Positions 36,201 through 39,915 of a stretch of 64,000 bases of DNA are shown here, piece after piece; within the stretch, counting starts at the first letter, position 1; each line of letters starts with the position of its first letter. The DNA is from Reticulitermes speratus. Taxonomy: Eukaryota > Arthropoda > Insecta > Blattodea > Rhinotermitidae. The notes beneath the pieces are model-generated. The model did no database searches, was not told the DNA's origin, and worked only from the letters and a program-made list of their open reading frames with translations. The stretch is taken from the NCBI GenBank assembly GCA_021186555.1, contig JAJKFL010000003.1:26431908-26495907 (forward strand), read 5' to 3'. A program made the position numbers and the translations under genes.

Positions 36201-37112
36201 GCCTGGTTGTTACAGCAGGTGAAACCTGGGTCCATCATTTTGAACCAGAGACAAAAAGGCCATCTATGGAATGGCAAATTTCTCGATCTCTTGGGGGGGT
36301 GGGGTGAGGGGGTGCATTCAAAAAGTTTCCATCACCAGGCAATGTCATGAATACTGTCTTCTGGGACTGAAGAAGTGATTCTTATGGATGTGATACTGAG
36401 AGCGAAGATGATCAACTCAATCCCCTACATCAGAACATTGAAAAAACTCAACATTTCAAGTGAATTCAGCCTCACAAGAATCTGGCAGAAATGTTGCTCC
36501 AGCATGACAATGCAAGGCCGCACACAAGTTTGAAGACTGAAAGCTGTCACAGAATTTGGTTGGATGTCATTACCCCATCCACCTAACAGCCCCAATCTAG
36601 CATCCTGAGATTTCCACCAGCTTGGAGCCCTGGAGGATGCTATCTGCATTATGAAGTTTGAGACTAGTGATGTGATTTTAGCATTGAGAACTTGTCTGTG
36701 TAAGCAGGACAAGGCATGGTACTGACAAGGCACATTCCTCATTGGTGCAAGGCTATAGAAGTGGACGGAGACTTTGTGGAAAAATAGGATGTGGAGTCAG
36801 TTCATTGTGTATAATTCTCATGATTTAGGAATATTTACTGAGAAAAAAATATGGGGTATTACTTTCTGGGCAACCCTAATAAATTATTAATTTCTGCCTT
36901 TGGAGGTGAGATGGCTGGAATAGGAATAGTCACTCACATCCATGCGGTATAAAGGTAATTAAGCACTGGTATAACTTTAATGTATGTACTTTCAGCCAAA
37001 GAAAGGGGTGAAAAGAAAACATGATGAAGATGATACTGTATTCAACAAGCTTGTAAACCAGTACAAGAAGAAGTTGATGGCTGCCCCTATGAAGAAGTGG
37101 TATGATGAATGA
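2096..37112 (+). CDS. RBM28: RNA-binding protein 28 (Nop4 family), 5'-partial gene, 11 exons seen
   Basis: RBM28/Nop4 is a nucleolar multi-RRM protein needed for 60S ribosomal subunit maturation and associated with snoRNPs. Exons: 2096-2223, 5323-5491, 9809-10080, 12526-12694, 17033-17306, 17469-17691, 18875-19049, 23987-24204, 26170-26319, 34299-34681 and 36996-37112, about 758 residues in the window. Domain order: basic linker; RRM2-type domain ([18 protein letters not shown]); acidic linker; a second RRM2-type domain ([19 protein letters not shown]); long acidic linker; RRM3 ([19 protein letters not shown]); the TRNLYL motif and an AAAGVS-type segment; RRM4 ([20 protein letters not shown]); basic tail ending VNQYKKKL and KKWYDE. 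Human RBM28 shows the same order but one RRM2. RRM1 and the start codon must lie upstream. All junction phases agree except exons 10 to 11 (phase 2 into phase 0). No AATAAA is obvious just after the stop. Confidence 0.9.
2224..2690. other. RBM28: RBM28 intron, nothing recognised
   Basis: The sequence after the donor is AT-rich with a T(12) run near 2450. No repeat family or exon was recognised. Confidence 0.55.
2849..2911. repeat. Hairpin palindrome, 28-bp arms, 7-bp loop
   Basis: The left arm AGGTGCCGTATGTGCTCTTT (continuing TCGCCTCG) is mirrored by CGAGGCGAAAAGAGCACATA (continuing CAGCACCT) with one mismatch. The right arm is the first part of the Penelope GIY-YIG fragment, so the left arm is a short inverted copy of the element's truncated end. 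Confidence 0.9.
2872..3375 (+). mobile_element. Penelope-like element, GIY-YIG endonuclease end and 3' terminus
   Basis: The open frame to 3185 encodes [19 protein letters not shown], an [18 protein letters not shown] segment and [12 protein letters not shown], matching the C-terminal half of the GIY-YIG endonuclease of Penelope-like elements. It is followed by the terminal segment with CCTGAGGATGGGG and CCCCGAAACGTTG at 3277-3311. The RT part is missing, so this is a 5'-truncated copy sitting in an RBM28 intron. Confidence 0.8.
3278..3330 (+). ncRNA. Hammerhead-ribozyme-like core in Penelope terminus
   Basis: CTGAGGA is followed by one extra T, a perfect 6-bp stem (GGGGAC/GTCCCC), GAAA, and a possible CGTT/AACG stem. 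The first three parts are the conserved hammerhead core. The base after the last stem is A, not the U expected at the cleavage site, and the extra T is also non-standard. Penelope-like elements are known to carry hammerhead motifs, so this may be a degraded or variant one. Confidence 0.35.
3481..4317 (+). mobile_element. Tigger/pogo-like non-autonomous element (copy 1)
   Basis: Terminal inverted repeats CAGGCAGGTCTCGTTTTATG and CATAAAACGAGACCTGCCTG are perfect and flanked by TA on both sides. The interior keeps a degraded HTH coding trace (ISRLEKGE-like, frequently broken), typical of CENP-B/Tigger transposases. Length is 837 bp. A sister copy lies at 10353-11242. Confidence 0.85.
4430..4970 (+). 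mobile_element. Penelope-like terminal remnants
   Basis: Two old fragments carry CCCTGAAGATGAAGGCAGCA and AACGTTGG (4439-4476) and CCCTGAAGAA with GGAACGTTTGTACATATCTA (4884-4930), then CCAAACTACACGGCGTCACA. The phrase recurs at 20820-20900, 37281-37400 and 47484-47612. No coding sequence was seen. Confidence 0.45.
4971..5322. other. RBM28: RBM28 intron, nothing recognised
   Basis: AT-rich intron sequence leading to the TTATTAG acceptor of exon b. No repeat was recognised. Confidence 0.55.
5323..5491 (+). CDS. RBM28: RBM28 exon b: body of first RRM2-type domain
   Basis: 169 nt, phase 0 to 1, acceptor TTAG and donor G|GTAAGA. It encodes the helix [17 protein letters not shown] and RNP1-like [10 protein letters not shown]. 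The aromatic residues usual in RNP1 (GFGFVQF) are partly replaced by Ile, so RNA contacts may differ from those of the second copy. Confidence 0.9.
5568..6319 (+). mobile_element. Fold-back mariner derivative with 186-bp arms
   Basis: The arms 5568-5753 and 6133-6319 are inverted copies ending at GTCGGCCGCC; the element is flanked by TA. The right arm is the true 3' end of a mariner (encoding [12 protein letters not shown]-like, stop and 3' TIR). The left arm is an inverted copy of it, replacing the normal 5' half. Between them is the catalytic-domain part of a mariner transposase ([26 protein letters not shown]), broken by frame changes. It is non-autonomous. Confidence 0.8.
6320..6615. other. 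RBM28: RBM28 intron, nothing recognised
   Basis: Intronic sequence between the fold-back mariner and the LINE with RNase H. I see nothing in it. Confidence 0.5.
6616..9046 (-). mobile_element. LINE of the jockey/I superfamily with RNase H, 5'-truncated and broken
   Basis: Reading from 9046 down: RT start ([30 protein letters not shown]), RT core ([15 protein letters not shown]), RT thumb region ([20 protein letters not shown]), RNase H ([35 protein letters not shown]) and the C-terminal Cys/His-type region ([20 protein letters not shown]). The frame changes several times, so it cannot make a full polyprotein. The endonuclease is absent. RNase H places it with LOA/I/R1-like clades; which one is not settled. 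Confidence 0.85.
7156..7605 (-). pseudogene. LINE RNase H fragment
   Basis: The 149-residue open stretch shows the RNase H order: YADGS (first catalytic Asp) near residue 50, an ETGAG-like GTGAGVY, QAEIYAI (Glu) and LSDSQAA (third acidic residue). The last catalytic residue region (H-x-G-x-x-GNE) is in another frame further downstream. It is part of the LINE described at 6616-9046. Confidence 0.8.
9047..9480 (-). mobile_element. Penelope-like terminal segment (copy 2)
   Basis: On the minus strand CCTGAAGATGGTCTACGGAC is followed by CGAAACACGTG; the segment ends AAAATGCACGGTGAA, as does the one at 893-1390. GGTC-TACG-GACC forms a neat 4-bp stem with a tetraloop between CTGAAGA(T) and GAAA. 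The segment abuts the 5' end of the truncated LINE, so one inserted into or recombined with the other. Confidence 0.45.
9590..9778 (+). mobile_element. LINE family A, 3' tail relic
   Basis: Contains GAACACAGTAATGAGCCTTT, a degraded CTATAAAATGCTGGGGATTT and TGTACTCCATGGAGTTGGTT, aligning with the tail of the copy at 42918-43937. It ends 30 bp before RBM28 exon c and so forms part of the intron's 3' end. Confidence 0.7.
9809..10080 (+). CDS. RBM28: RBM28 exon c: end of first RRM2-type domain, acidic linker, start of second
   Basis: 272 nt, phase 1 to 0. Two overlapping AG acceptors exist (TAG and AGAG); only the first keeps the frame. It encodes [10 protein letters not shown], an acidic linker with VKEE and two VKTE tetrapeptides that fit the SUMO consensus (hydrophobic-K-x-E), then [10 protein letters not shown]. 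Confidence 0.88.
10353..11242 (+). mobile_element. Tigger/pogo-like non-autonomous element (copy 2)
   Basis: Ends CAGGTAGTTGTCACTTTACA and TGTAAAACGAGAACTACCTG, flanked by TA. It aligns with 3481-4317 along most of its length (shared GACTTGAAAA, GAGGCTAGCAG, AATTCATGATAATGCTGACA). It has a short internal duplication (TTTACGTGATAATTTTCAGT versus TTTACACGATAATTTTTGGT). HTH trace [13 protein letters not shown] is visible. Confidence 0.85.
11290..11960 (-). mobile_element. Non-LTR retroelement, C-terminal fragment
   Basis: Minus-strand translation shows [20 protein letters not shown], then [20 protein letters not shown] with IP, a Glu/Lys-rich helix and [10 protein letters not shown]. The PDI ... 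IDVAIP pattern resembles the PD-(D/E)xK-like C-terminal region of some site-preferring non-LTR retroelements (R2/R4-like). Frames change; no RT core is left. Family assignment is tentative. Confidence 0.45.
11961..12525. other. RBM28: RBM28 intron with one hairpin
   Basis: Apart from the palindrome at 12045-12101, no repeat or coding signal was recognised before the TTTTGTAG acceptor of exon d. Confidence 0.5.
12045..12101. repeat. Hairpin palindrome, 20-bp arms
   Basis: CAGGGTCAAGCAGTCCAAGA (12045-12064) pairs with 12082-12101 (TCTTGGACTTCTTGACCCTG) with one mismatch. A second nested palindrome AGTCCAAGATCTTCTTGGAC lies at its centre. Origin unknown. Confidence 0.85.
12526..12694 (+). CDS. 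RBM28: RBM28 exon d: body of second RRM2-type domain
   Basis: 169 nt, phase 0 to 1: the same length and phases as exon b. It encodes [16 protein letters not shown] and RNP1-like [10 protein letters not shown]. Alignment with exon b shows the shared pattern FxKxGxIxxxKLLRxxxGxLVG. This supports an exon-for-exon duplication. Confidence 0.92.
12787..12866. repeat. Microsatellite (ACATA/ATACA-type)
   Basis: Imperfect CA/TA-rich repeat with ACATACATACATA units, immediately upstream of the mariner at 12876. Confidence 0.85.
13035..15660 (-). mobile_element. LINE family B copy 1 (RTE/BovB-like), 5'-truncated
   Basis: The 3' tail on the minus strand is (GAAT)n, read as TTCATTCATTCTG at 13041 on the plus strand. 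The body is a single open frame covering the C-terminal half of an APE endonuclease and a complete RT. It is about 98-99% identical to copy 2 at 21198-23668 in their shared part. It is inserted in the mariner at 12876-16616. The exact 5' junction (15630-15665) could not be fixed and no target duplication was found. Confidence 0.85.
13053..15668 (-). CDS. LINE-B endonuclease-reverse transcriptase ORF, 871 residues, no internal stop
   Basis: The protein would nick target DNA and copy the element's RNA. Visible parts: APE-endonuclease remainder ([12 protein letters not shown] about residues 50-61; [43 protein letters not shown] about 141-155), a coiled basic linker, then the RT: AFDRVNW (motif with catalytic Asp), [29 protein letters not shown] with the catalytic ADD, and the thumb [20 protein letters not shown]. 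The C-terminus has [20 protein letters not shown] and GRRGRRRK. The N-terminal endonuclease residues are missing, and the apparent first Met lies in flanking mariner sequence, so activity is unlikely. The continuous frame suggests a young insertion. Confidence 0.8.
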   Translation of the reverse strand: MWLQSFQNTDDRSGPNFHQYILINTECLCPQYLHHPLQEFEDGKGATNTIIMGDWNSVVGDKAHHNTVGPYGLGRRNQRGQMLIDFCERNGLVITNTWFKKPKRRLYTWKSPGDRNRYQLDYVLVKQRFRNSVKDVQTLPGADIDSDHNLLVAKICTRLKKIMRFHKKKPRWDLEKLYAQRQVVHDRLEEQLGAIKCESGNVEVQWNNIKKCVLDTMSGLVGKVERRARKPWITQEMISKMDERRKWKNINNEEGRKNYRRLRNELKRATDNAKKEYLESICDEIIEFQRIGRYDLMYMKTKELGWKENHGIQNIGIEDSQGNIIINQRRVLQIWENYITELYDRANRPEHLDVEPEDEVDEDERGPHILQSEVEKAIKEMRDKKATGDDDVPGGVLKLLGEGGLRLMTQMINSMYVTGEWPRDFIEVTMIALKKKPKATKCSDHRTISIIAHAAKIVARILRRRIERKIEDAIGEDQFGFRRGKGTRDAIGMLRIISERTLVIDEELCACFIDWQKAFDRVNWTKLMQILKGIGIDWRERRLISKLYMEQSVKIRLDQGETRSVKIGRGVRQGCCLSPILFNLYSEYLTKEALEGFGDFKIGGQVIRTVKYADDLVLLAREEMVLQGMIDRLIEIGRRYGMEMNVGKTKVMKISRQPSPMKIMIDQKQLENVEYFNYLGSMITSDARCTREIKSRIAMAKAAFNKKKNLFTSKLELNLRKKLVKCYIWSIALYGAETWTLRKADQKYLESFEMWCWRRMEKISWTDRVRNEEVLHRVKEERNILHTIKRRKANWIGHILRRNCLLKHVIEGKLEGRIEMTGRRGRRRKQLLDDLKEKKRYWKLKEEALDRTLWRTRFGRGYGPVVRQTTE
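16625..16795 (+). mobile_element. LINE family A, 3' tail relic
   Basis: Contains GGTGGGAGGATATTGGCTGG, TATGGTAATGAACATTCAGG and AAGGAATTTCTTGACTCTTA, aligning to the family A tail with many changes. It lies between the mariner and RBM28 exon e. Confidence 0.6.
17033..17306 (+). CDS. RBM28: RBM28 exon e: end of second RRM2-type domain and acidic linker
   Basis: 274 nt, starts in phase 1 and ends in phase 2 at GA|GTATGT. It encodes [10 protein letters not shown], then a linker rich in Glu, Asp and Ser with IKKE and IKNE SUMO-type motifs. It matches in position the long acidic region between RRM2 and RRM3 of vertebrate RBM28. Confidence 0.9.
17469..17691 (+). CDS. RBM28: RBM28 exon f: first part of RRM3
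   Basis: Acceptor TTTCAG, donor CAG|GTATGC, phase 2 to 0. It encodes [12 protein letters not shown] (RNP2), a helix with ERFGQV and the RNP1 strand [12 protein letters not shown]. Human RBM28 has EGKTVFIRNLSF and TEHSKGCAFAQF at the same places. Confidence 0.93.
17692..18405. other. RBM28: RBM28 intron, nothing recognised
   Basis: No family, exon or RNA gene was recognised in this stretch. Several short open frames exist without codon bias or similarity. Confidence 0.5.
18407..18815 (+). mobile_element. Internally deleted mariner relative with about 115-bp inverted arms
   Basis: The arms 18407-18525 and 18695-18815 are inverted copies (shared TTGACAACT, CAAAATATGAGGA). Just before the right arm is the end of a Tc1/mariner-type transposase [15 protein letters not shown] with stop at 18700-18702. 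The same C-terminus ([12 protein letters not shown]) closes the element at 29607-30194. Confidence 0.65.
18875..19049 (+). CDS. RBM28: RBM28 exon g: end of RRM3 and TRNLYL motif
   Basis: 175 nt, phase 0 to 1, acceptor ATAG, donor G|GTGAGT. It encodes the second RRM3 helix, the last strand [11 protein letters not shown], a Lys-rich stretch and [10 protein letters not shown], which corresponds to TRNLYLAREG in human RBM28. Confidence 0.92.
19050..20214. other. RBM28: RBM28 intron with one microsatellite
   Basis: A (ATT)n followed by (ATC)n run lies at about 19595-19643. The rest shows no recognised element. The stretch 19912-20155 is Pro/Ser/Thr-rich in one frame, but this looks like composition only. 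Confidence 0.5.
19595..19643. repeat. Microsatellite (ATT)n(ATC)n
   Basis: About nine ATT units pass into about eight ATC units. Confidence 0.9.
20215..20480 (+). mobile_element. tRNA-derived SINE, family 1
   Basis: The distal part (GGCCAGGGCATGAAGCTGAC, CACTCACCTTCATTTAGTGA, GCACAGCAGCTTTACCTTTA) aligns with the inverse of the element at 59590-59845, whose head carries recognisable pol III A- and B-box sequences. Here the head is degraded. Confidence 0.5.
20820..20900 (+). mobile_element. Penelope-like terminal remnant
   Basis: GGTAGAAGGCAGCAGGTTCT, AGAAAACATTGGTAAATCTG and CGTGGTGTCACATTGCAGAA repeat the phrase seen at 4430-4970. Only the terminal motif remains. Confidence 0.35.
21118..21197 (+). 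repeat. 80-bp target-site duplication, left copy
   Basis: It begins CTTTTTGTCTTTTGTGGAG and ends GGATAAGGAGTCTTCAT. It is identical, as far as I can read, to 23669-23748. The two copies bracket LINE-B copy 2. Confidence 0.9.
21198..23668 (-). mobile_element. LINE family B copy 2, 5'-truncated, with nested Tigger
   Basis: The 3' tail, read on the plus strand, is TCATTCATTCATTCATTCTG. Coding parts lie at 21210-21505 (C-terminus) and 22420-23668 (RT from [20 protein letters not shown] through KYADDLVLL to the [10 protein letters not shown] region). The ORF is interrupted only by the 914-bp Tigger at 21506-22419 and is otherwise close to copy 1. It is more strongly 5'-truncated than copy 1. The flanking 80-bp direct repeat marks its insertion. 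Confidence 0.88.
21506..22419 (-). mobile_element. Tigger/pogo-like element nested in LINE-B copy 2
   Basis: TIRs CCGTATATTCTCGAATCTAA at the left and the inverted equivalent at the right (TTAGATTCGAGAATATACGG), flanked by TA. LINE-B copy 1 has the empty site GTAATACTTC at 13347-13356. A minus-strand frame (22140 to 21793) encodes the N-terminal HTH of a Tigger-type transposase: [20 protein letters not shown] and [11 protein letters not shown]. The DDE domain is absent, so it is non-autonomous. Confidence 0.9.
23669..23748 (+). repeat. 80-bp target-site duplication, right copy
   Basis: Matches 21118-21197 base for base as read. The pre-insertion sequence resumes at ATTTGAAGAA. Confidence 0.9.
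23987..24204 (+). CDS. RBM28: RBM28 exon h: inter-RRM helix and start of RRM4
   Basis: 218 nt, phase 1 to 0, acceptor TGTAG, donor GAG|GTTAGT. It encodes [17 protein letters not shown] (human AGTKAAEGVSAADMAKR), then [16 protein letters not shown], the first strand of RRM4. It lies just downstream of the LINE insertion at 21198-23668. Confidence 0.93.
24205..25500. other. RBM28: RBM28 intron with weak tandem repeats
   Basis: Two to three imperfect copies of a unit with GCATGCGCATCCCATTCTTT lie at about 24450-24575. A short (ATGT)n run is at 24691-24712. Nothing else was recognised. Confidence 0.5.
25690..25775. repeat. Trinucleotide repeat (GGT/AGT)n
   Basis: Imperfect (GGT)n passes into (AGT)n. 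It is preceded by a (GA)n run at 25547-25560. The intron between these and exon i at 26170 shows nothing else. Confidence 0.9.
26170..26319 (+). CDS. RBM28: RBM28 exon i: middle of RRM4
   Basis: 150 nt, phase 0 to 0, acceptor TTTCAG, donor AGG|GTAAGA. It encodes [10 protein letters not shown], the RNP1 strand [12 protein letters not shown] and [12 protein letters not shown], corresponding to ALRLINNNPEIF in human RBM28. Confidence 0.93.
26320..26812. other. RBM28: RBM28 intron, nothing recognised
   Basis: No repeat or coding signal was recognised after the exon i donor. Confidence 0.5.
26813..27400 (-). mobile_element. LINE family A, RT C-terminus and 3' tail, broken
   Basis: Minus-strand translation gives [20 protein letters not shown] with IFGPKDEV, closely like the copy at 42918-43937. 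The 3' tail follows down to CCATGGAGCAGAGTCCTTCT (plus strand, 26811). Frames are broken beyond the RT thumb. Confidence 0.8.
27401..27894. other. RBM28: RBM28 intron, nothing recognised
   Basis: No recognised element. Confidence 0.45.
27895..28110 (-). mobile_element. Tc1/mariner-type transposase, C-terminal fragment
   Basis: Minus strand: [16 protein letters not shown] holds the third catalytic Asp region (SPDLTPLDFFLWG in relatives), followed by [20 protein letters not shown]. It is of the same kind as the ends at 18407-18815 and 29607-30194. The upstream part is lost. Confidence 0.7.
28340..28890 (+). mobile_element. piggyBac-like transposase, C-terminal relic
   Basis: The last open frame encodes [20 protein letters not shown] followed by a CxxCxxxLC pattern and PCFSNTH, the cysteine-rich C-terminal finger of piggyBac transposases. 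Upstream, in shifting frames, are [11 protein letters not shown]-like traces. The catalytic core is mostly gone. Confidence 0.65.
28891..29576. other. RBM28: RBM28 intron, nothing recognised
   Basis: AT-rich sequence with no recognised element. Confidence 0.45.
29577..29606. repeat. (TA)n at the left edge of a mariner-type element
   Basis: About ten TA units. A second (TA)n run follows the element at 30195-30222, so the element inserted into a TA microsatellite. Confidence 0.9.
29607..30194 (+). mobile_element. Miniature Tc1/mariner-type element with 108-bp TIRs and a fused mini-ORF
   Basis: Inverted arms 29607-29714 and 30087-30194 start CAGGGCATACACAAAAGAAT. An open frame 29778-30074 joins the transposase N-terminus ([18 protein letters not shown]) directly to the C-terminal third ([17 protein letters not shown], then [19 protein letters not shown]). 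The DNA-binding domain and two catalytic acidic residues are lost by an internal deletion that kept the frame. It is non-autonomous but structurally fresh. Confidence 0.8.
30240..30715 (-). pseudogene. Unidentified coding-like remnant
   Basis: Minus-strand frames give [20 protein letters not shown] followed by [13 protein letters not shown], then after two breaks [10 protein letters not shown] and [20 protein letters not shown]. The composition looks coding, and the first part faintly recalls a HIT-type zinc-finger end (CYKSHKxC). It may be a retrocopy of a host gene or part of an unknown transposon. I cannot identify it. Confidence 0.25.
30720..32660 (-). mobile_element. LINE family A, endonuclease to RT, broken, split by a Penelope-like insertion
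   Basis: From 32660 down: endonuclease trace ([20 protein letters not shown], then [14 protein letters not shown]), linker [20 protein letters not shown], then RT pieces in changing frames (NGTHWLL, NAEKTK). It is an old, frame-broken copy. The 214-bp insertion at 31179-31392 lies within the RT. Confidence 0.75.
31179..31392. mobile_element. Palindromic Penelope-like terminal insertion with 13-bp target duplication
   Basis: Two copies of the Penelope 3' terminus lie head to head: 31211-31298 and 31306-31391 are near-perfect inverted copies (about 86 bp arms, 7-bp loop). Each matches 3277-3361. The insert is bracketed by ATATCAGATGGAT at 31166-31178 and 31393-31405. No ORF is present. Confidence 0.85.
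32872..33289. mobile_element. hAT-type MITE
   Basis: Left end CAGTGATTCCCAAACCTTTT, right end (inverted) CAGCGGTTCCCAAAGTGTGG, the usual hAT form CAGNGGTTCCCAAA. The flanking 8-mers (CTGTAGAG and CTTTATAG) are similar but not identical. No ORF. Length is 418 bp. Confidence 0.75.
33290..33787. other. RBM28: RBM28 intron, nothing recognised
   Basis: No recognised element. Confidence 0.45.
33788..34035 (+). mobile_element. tRNA-derived SINE, family 2
   Basis: Head with TTGGCTGAAGTGGTAACACT (A-box-like) and CCAGTTTAAATCGTGGC (B-box-like), then TTTTCCTCAGTTTCTCCAGC and ATGCCAGGATAGTACCACAG. The body is shared in inverse orientation with 48060-48240. Confidence 0.5.
34299..34681 (+). CDS. RBM28: RBM28 exon j: end of RRM4 and basic C-terminal region
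   Basis: 383 nt. It starts [11 protein letters not shown] (human KRPIVEFSLED), continues into a Lys/Gln/His-rich disordered region and ends KIHR. The donor AG|GTGAGT leaves phase 2, which does not fit the phase-0 start of the last exon. A short exon (length 1 modulo 3), a different donor or a base error must reconcile them. Confidence 0.85.
34682..35584. other. RBM28: RBM28 last intron, first part
   Basis: I searched by eye for a short exon able to link phase 2 to phase 0 and found no convincing candidate. No repeat family was recognised. Confidence 0.45.
35585..36876 (+). mobile_element. Mariner element, near full length, broken
   Basis: TIRs GTTGCCCAGAAAGTAATG at the left and, inverted, GTTGCCCAGAAAGTAATA at the right, flanked by TA. 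Length of 1.29 kb is normal for mariner. Transposase traces: [40 protein letters not shown] (first catalytic Asp replaced by Ala-Gly-Glu context), and a [11 protein letters not shown] motif. Multiple stops and shifts make it inactive. Confidence 0.85.
36996..37112 (+). CDS. RBM28: RBM28 last exon
   Basis: Acceptor TTTCAG, phase 0, 38 codons and TGA at 37110-37112. It encodes a basic stretch (PKKGVKRKH), then [14 protein letters not shown] and KKWYDE. Human RBM28 ends RFNQLVEQYKQKL ... KWFDS, so the C-terminus is complete. Confidence 0.88.
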   Translation, partial: PKKGVKRKHDEDDTVFNKLVNQYKKKLMAAPMKKWYDE

Positions 37113-38649
37113 CACTATGGATGTGGTACATTATATTTGGTGCATTATGTTTTTGATACATGTACAGACATTGGTTTTTGAGCTTCAGATTGAAATAACT
37201 TGACATGATGCTATGTAGTCTTGGTACATATATACTGAAATGTCAGATAACCTGTTGTTTCCATCATCTGCCATGCTGATGGAGGCGGCAGGTTTCCCTG
37301 AAATATAAGTGTGTATCTACCAGACTGCATGCTGTCACTTCCCAGAAGCCAGCTGTCTTCATATTTTCTTCTGTGAGAACCTCATAATTGAAATGTATAC
37401 AGAGTTCTTTATTAAAAGCGGCACTGTTGTCACTTCACTACATTGTAGAACTGTATGAAAATATAAATATGCTTTTGCCTCAGTGAATTCTTTAACTACA
37501 TGGAACAGAGTCACGTTTGAAAAGTTAAAGGTCTTTCACCTGGTACCAGAAATAACTCTGTCTCTTACAGAATGGGGCAGGTTTGTTACCATCACAGATG
37601 CCTACTACAGGATCCTGTTCTGAACCACATGAATCCAATGCAAACCCTCACACCCTCTTTCTTAATATTATTCCTCTATATGCATATGCCTGGGTCTTCC
37701 AAGGTGTCTCTTTTTTCAGTTTTCTGATTAAGGCTTTGCATTTTTGATCCTCCCCTATGCATGCAACATCCCTAATCCATGTCATCCTCTTTGATATGGT
37801 GGCTTTAATAATATTTGGTGGCTAATCAGAGTGACTGTGCAGTCTAAAGTGTACACTGTCCTCTACTGCTTGGATGCTGGGATTATGGGTTAAAATCCCA
37901 CTTTGGGAATGGATCTTTGTGTTTTCTCAGTGTTTGAGTTGCCTTGTTTAGGTAGAGGCCTTGTGATGGGCCAGTTTCCCATTTAAGGTTCCCTTCACAG
38001 ATTCAGAAACCTGGAAAATGGGAGGCCTTGGCTTAATAGGCCTGTAAGTGTCATTGAATGGAACTGAATAATATTGGTGAATAGTACAAATTGTGAAGCT
38101 CCACTTTAGGTTTTTCTCAGTCCTGTTACTTGATGGCATGTTAGATTCTGTCTAGGTTACACAAAATTAACTTATGCCAAACCAAGATCACGTAATCAAC
38201 AAAGCATAAGTATAAACTACTCCTCTACTCTTATATACAGAATGTATTGGTTTGTTAATAAGCTGCCACTGAATTAAGGTATATTAAATGCATGTCAGTG
38301 TTAATTAATTTTTTGTACTGGAGCATACCATCAAAATATGTGACATATATACATACTTGTGGTAATTCTCAATGTGTGTAAAACTCAGCATATGTAGGGG
38401 CCTGTGGAACTGAACTGTTAGGCTGTATGACCTTCAGCACTTCTTTTTTCAGAAAGTCAGTTTAATTACTCTGTAGGAGGAGGACATGCTTGGCCTTTTG
38501 CAGATCATTCTACCTATCCATTACTCATTTCTCAGTACTTGTAAGTCAGTGGAAAAGATAAGTGGACCCAGCCTTGGGGCCCTCATGAATGATGAGGAAG
38601 AGGTGGCATCATTGGTGTTATTTTTGTAACATGTTTTTATTACAAGGAA
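37113..38649. other. Intergenic stretch after RBM28
   Basis: It holds the RBM28 3' UTR (no canonical AATAAA seen nearby; an ATTAAA is at 37411), a Penelope-like terminal remnant at 37281-37400, and a possible tRNA-like SINE at about 37830-38075 (GGTTAAAATCCC). The remainder shows nothing recognisable. Confidence 0.45.
37281..37400 (+). mobile_element. Penelope-like terminal remnant
   Basis: GTGTATCTACCAGACTGCAT, CACTTCCCAGAAGCCAGCTG and TTCTGTGAGAACCTCATAAT repeat the terminal phrase also seen at 4884-4970 and 47484-47612. Confidence 0.4.
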
Positions 38650-39720
38650 GTTTTAAAAGGTAAGGTAACAGCATGTCTCACATGGAATGACATCCGACCA
38701 TGGATTTCACCATGTAATGTAGAATCAGTTTAAAGATGGCATGCTGGCATGCCTTCTGGAAACATGATTAAATGTTGCAGTATGCAGTGTGAGTTGATTT
38801 TTGAATGTGAAGGGTGTAACCCTAGTGAAAATTCATTGTGAGTCGCTGGAGGTGTATGGAGCACTTGTAATGTCACAGAAACAGACGTGGATTTGGTGCA
38901 GTGCTTTTGGCAACAGCAGGACAGGTGTTGACGCAAGCAGCAAACCAGGTACACAAGCACATTCACTGTGGATAACAAGGTGTGTCATGCAGATGCCCTT
39001 ATAAGACAGGACAGATGCATGAAGCTGACTAACATCGCCCAAGAGCTTTTACTTGGTAGTGCAGACAGCTATGACCACAACCAACTGGATTACAGAAAAG
39101 AGTGTGTATGCTTGGTGCTAGAGAACATCAAATATGACCACAAAGTACATCATACTGGACTGTCATTACATAGATACACCCATCATTTCCTCCAGCAAAG
39201 AAATTCAAAGCATTGCCACCATTAAGTAAGATCATGGCACCTGTGTTTTGGCACCATGAAGGCATGCGTCTTGAGGATTTCTTTGACTAGTGACAGTCTT
39301 AGCTGAGGATGATTGTGATGTACTTGTGAGGTTATGGCATGCCATTGCAAAAGCCCTATATTGCTGCACCAAGGAGTCATGACTTTGGATGGTAACACCA
39401 GGCTTTTTACTGCCAGTTCTACTGGTGACTAGTTATGGCACTATTTGTGGGAGGTCTGGACCACCCTCCCTACAGTTCTGATCTCACACCCAGTGATTTC
39501 CATCTCTTTGGACCCCTTAAATGCACCTGGCTAGCAAATGATCTGTAACAGAATATGACTTGAAGCAAGCTGTCACCTCCTAGTTTCAGACCCTTGACAG
39601 AGTTTTTCTGTGCTGGAATACAAGGACAACTGCTTAAATGTCAGTGGTGATCATGTTCAGGTCTGATACATACTATCTGTCACCCATATGCCATATGTAC
39701 ATGAAAGAGTGAAGTTCTCC
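38650..39720 (+). mobile_element. Mariner relic
   Basis: Traces in shifting frames: MKLTNIAQELLLGSADSYDH then NQLDYRKECVCLV (N-terminal HTH region) and near the end SHTQ-FPSLWTP, DLKQAVTS and TLDRVF. The last part matches the C-terminal sequence at 55200-55460. Ends could not be fixed precisely. Confidence 0.6.
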
Positions 39721-39915
39721 GTATCAAGTGTTTGTTAGCTTTTTTTTTTTTTTTTGAAACAGTTTTACACACTTCAGCAAAGTTTCAGTTTGTTTAATGC
39801 TATAAGTTATTATATTTTGATTTTTTTGTATTGAATTATGCAAAGAATGTTCAAGAATTAAGTGTCCCCACATCATGAAAGTTGAATGCAGCTCATTTAT
39901 TCCTATGAAGTAATA

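Noticed and set aside
36930-37115. Minus-strand frame over the last RBM28 exon
   Set aside because: It is antisense to a confirmed exon with conserved residues.
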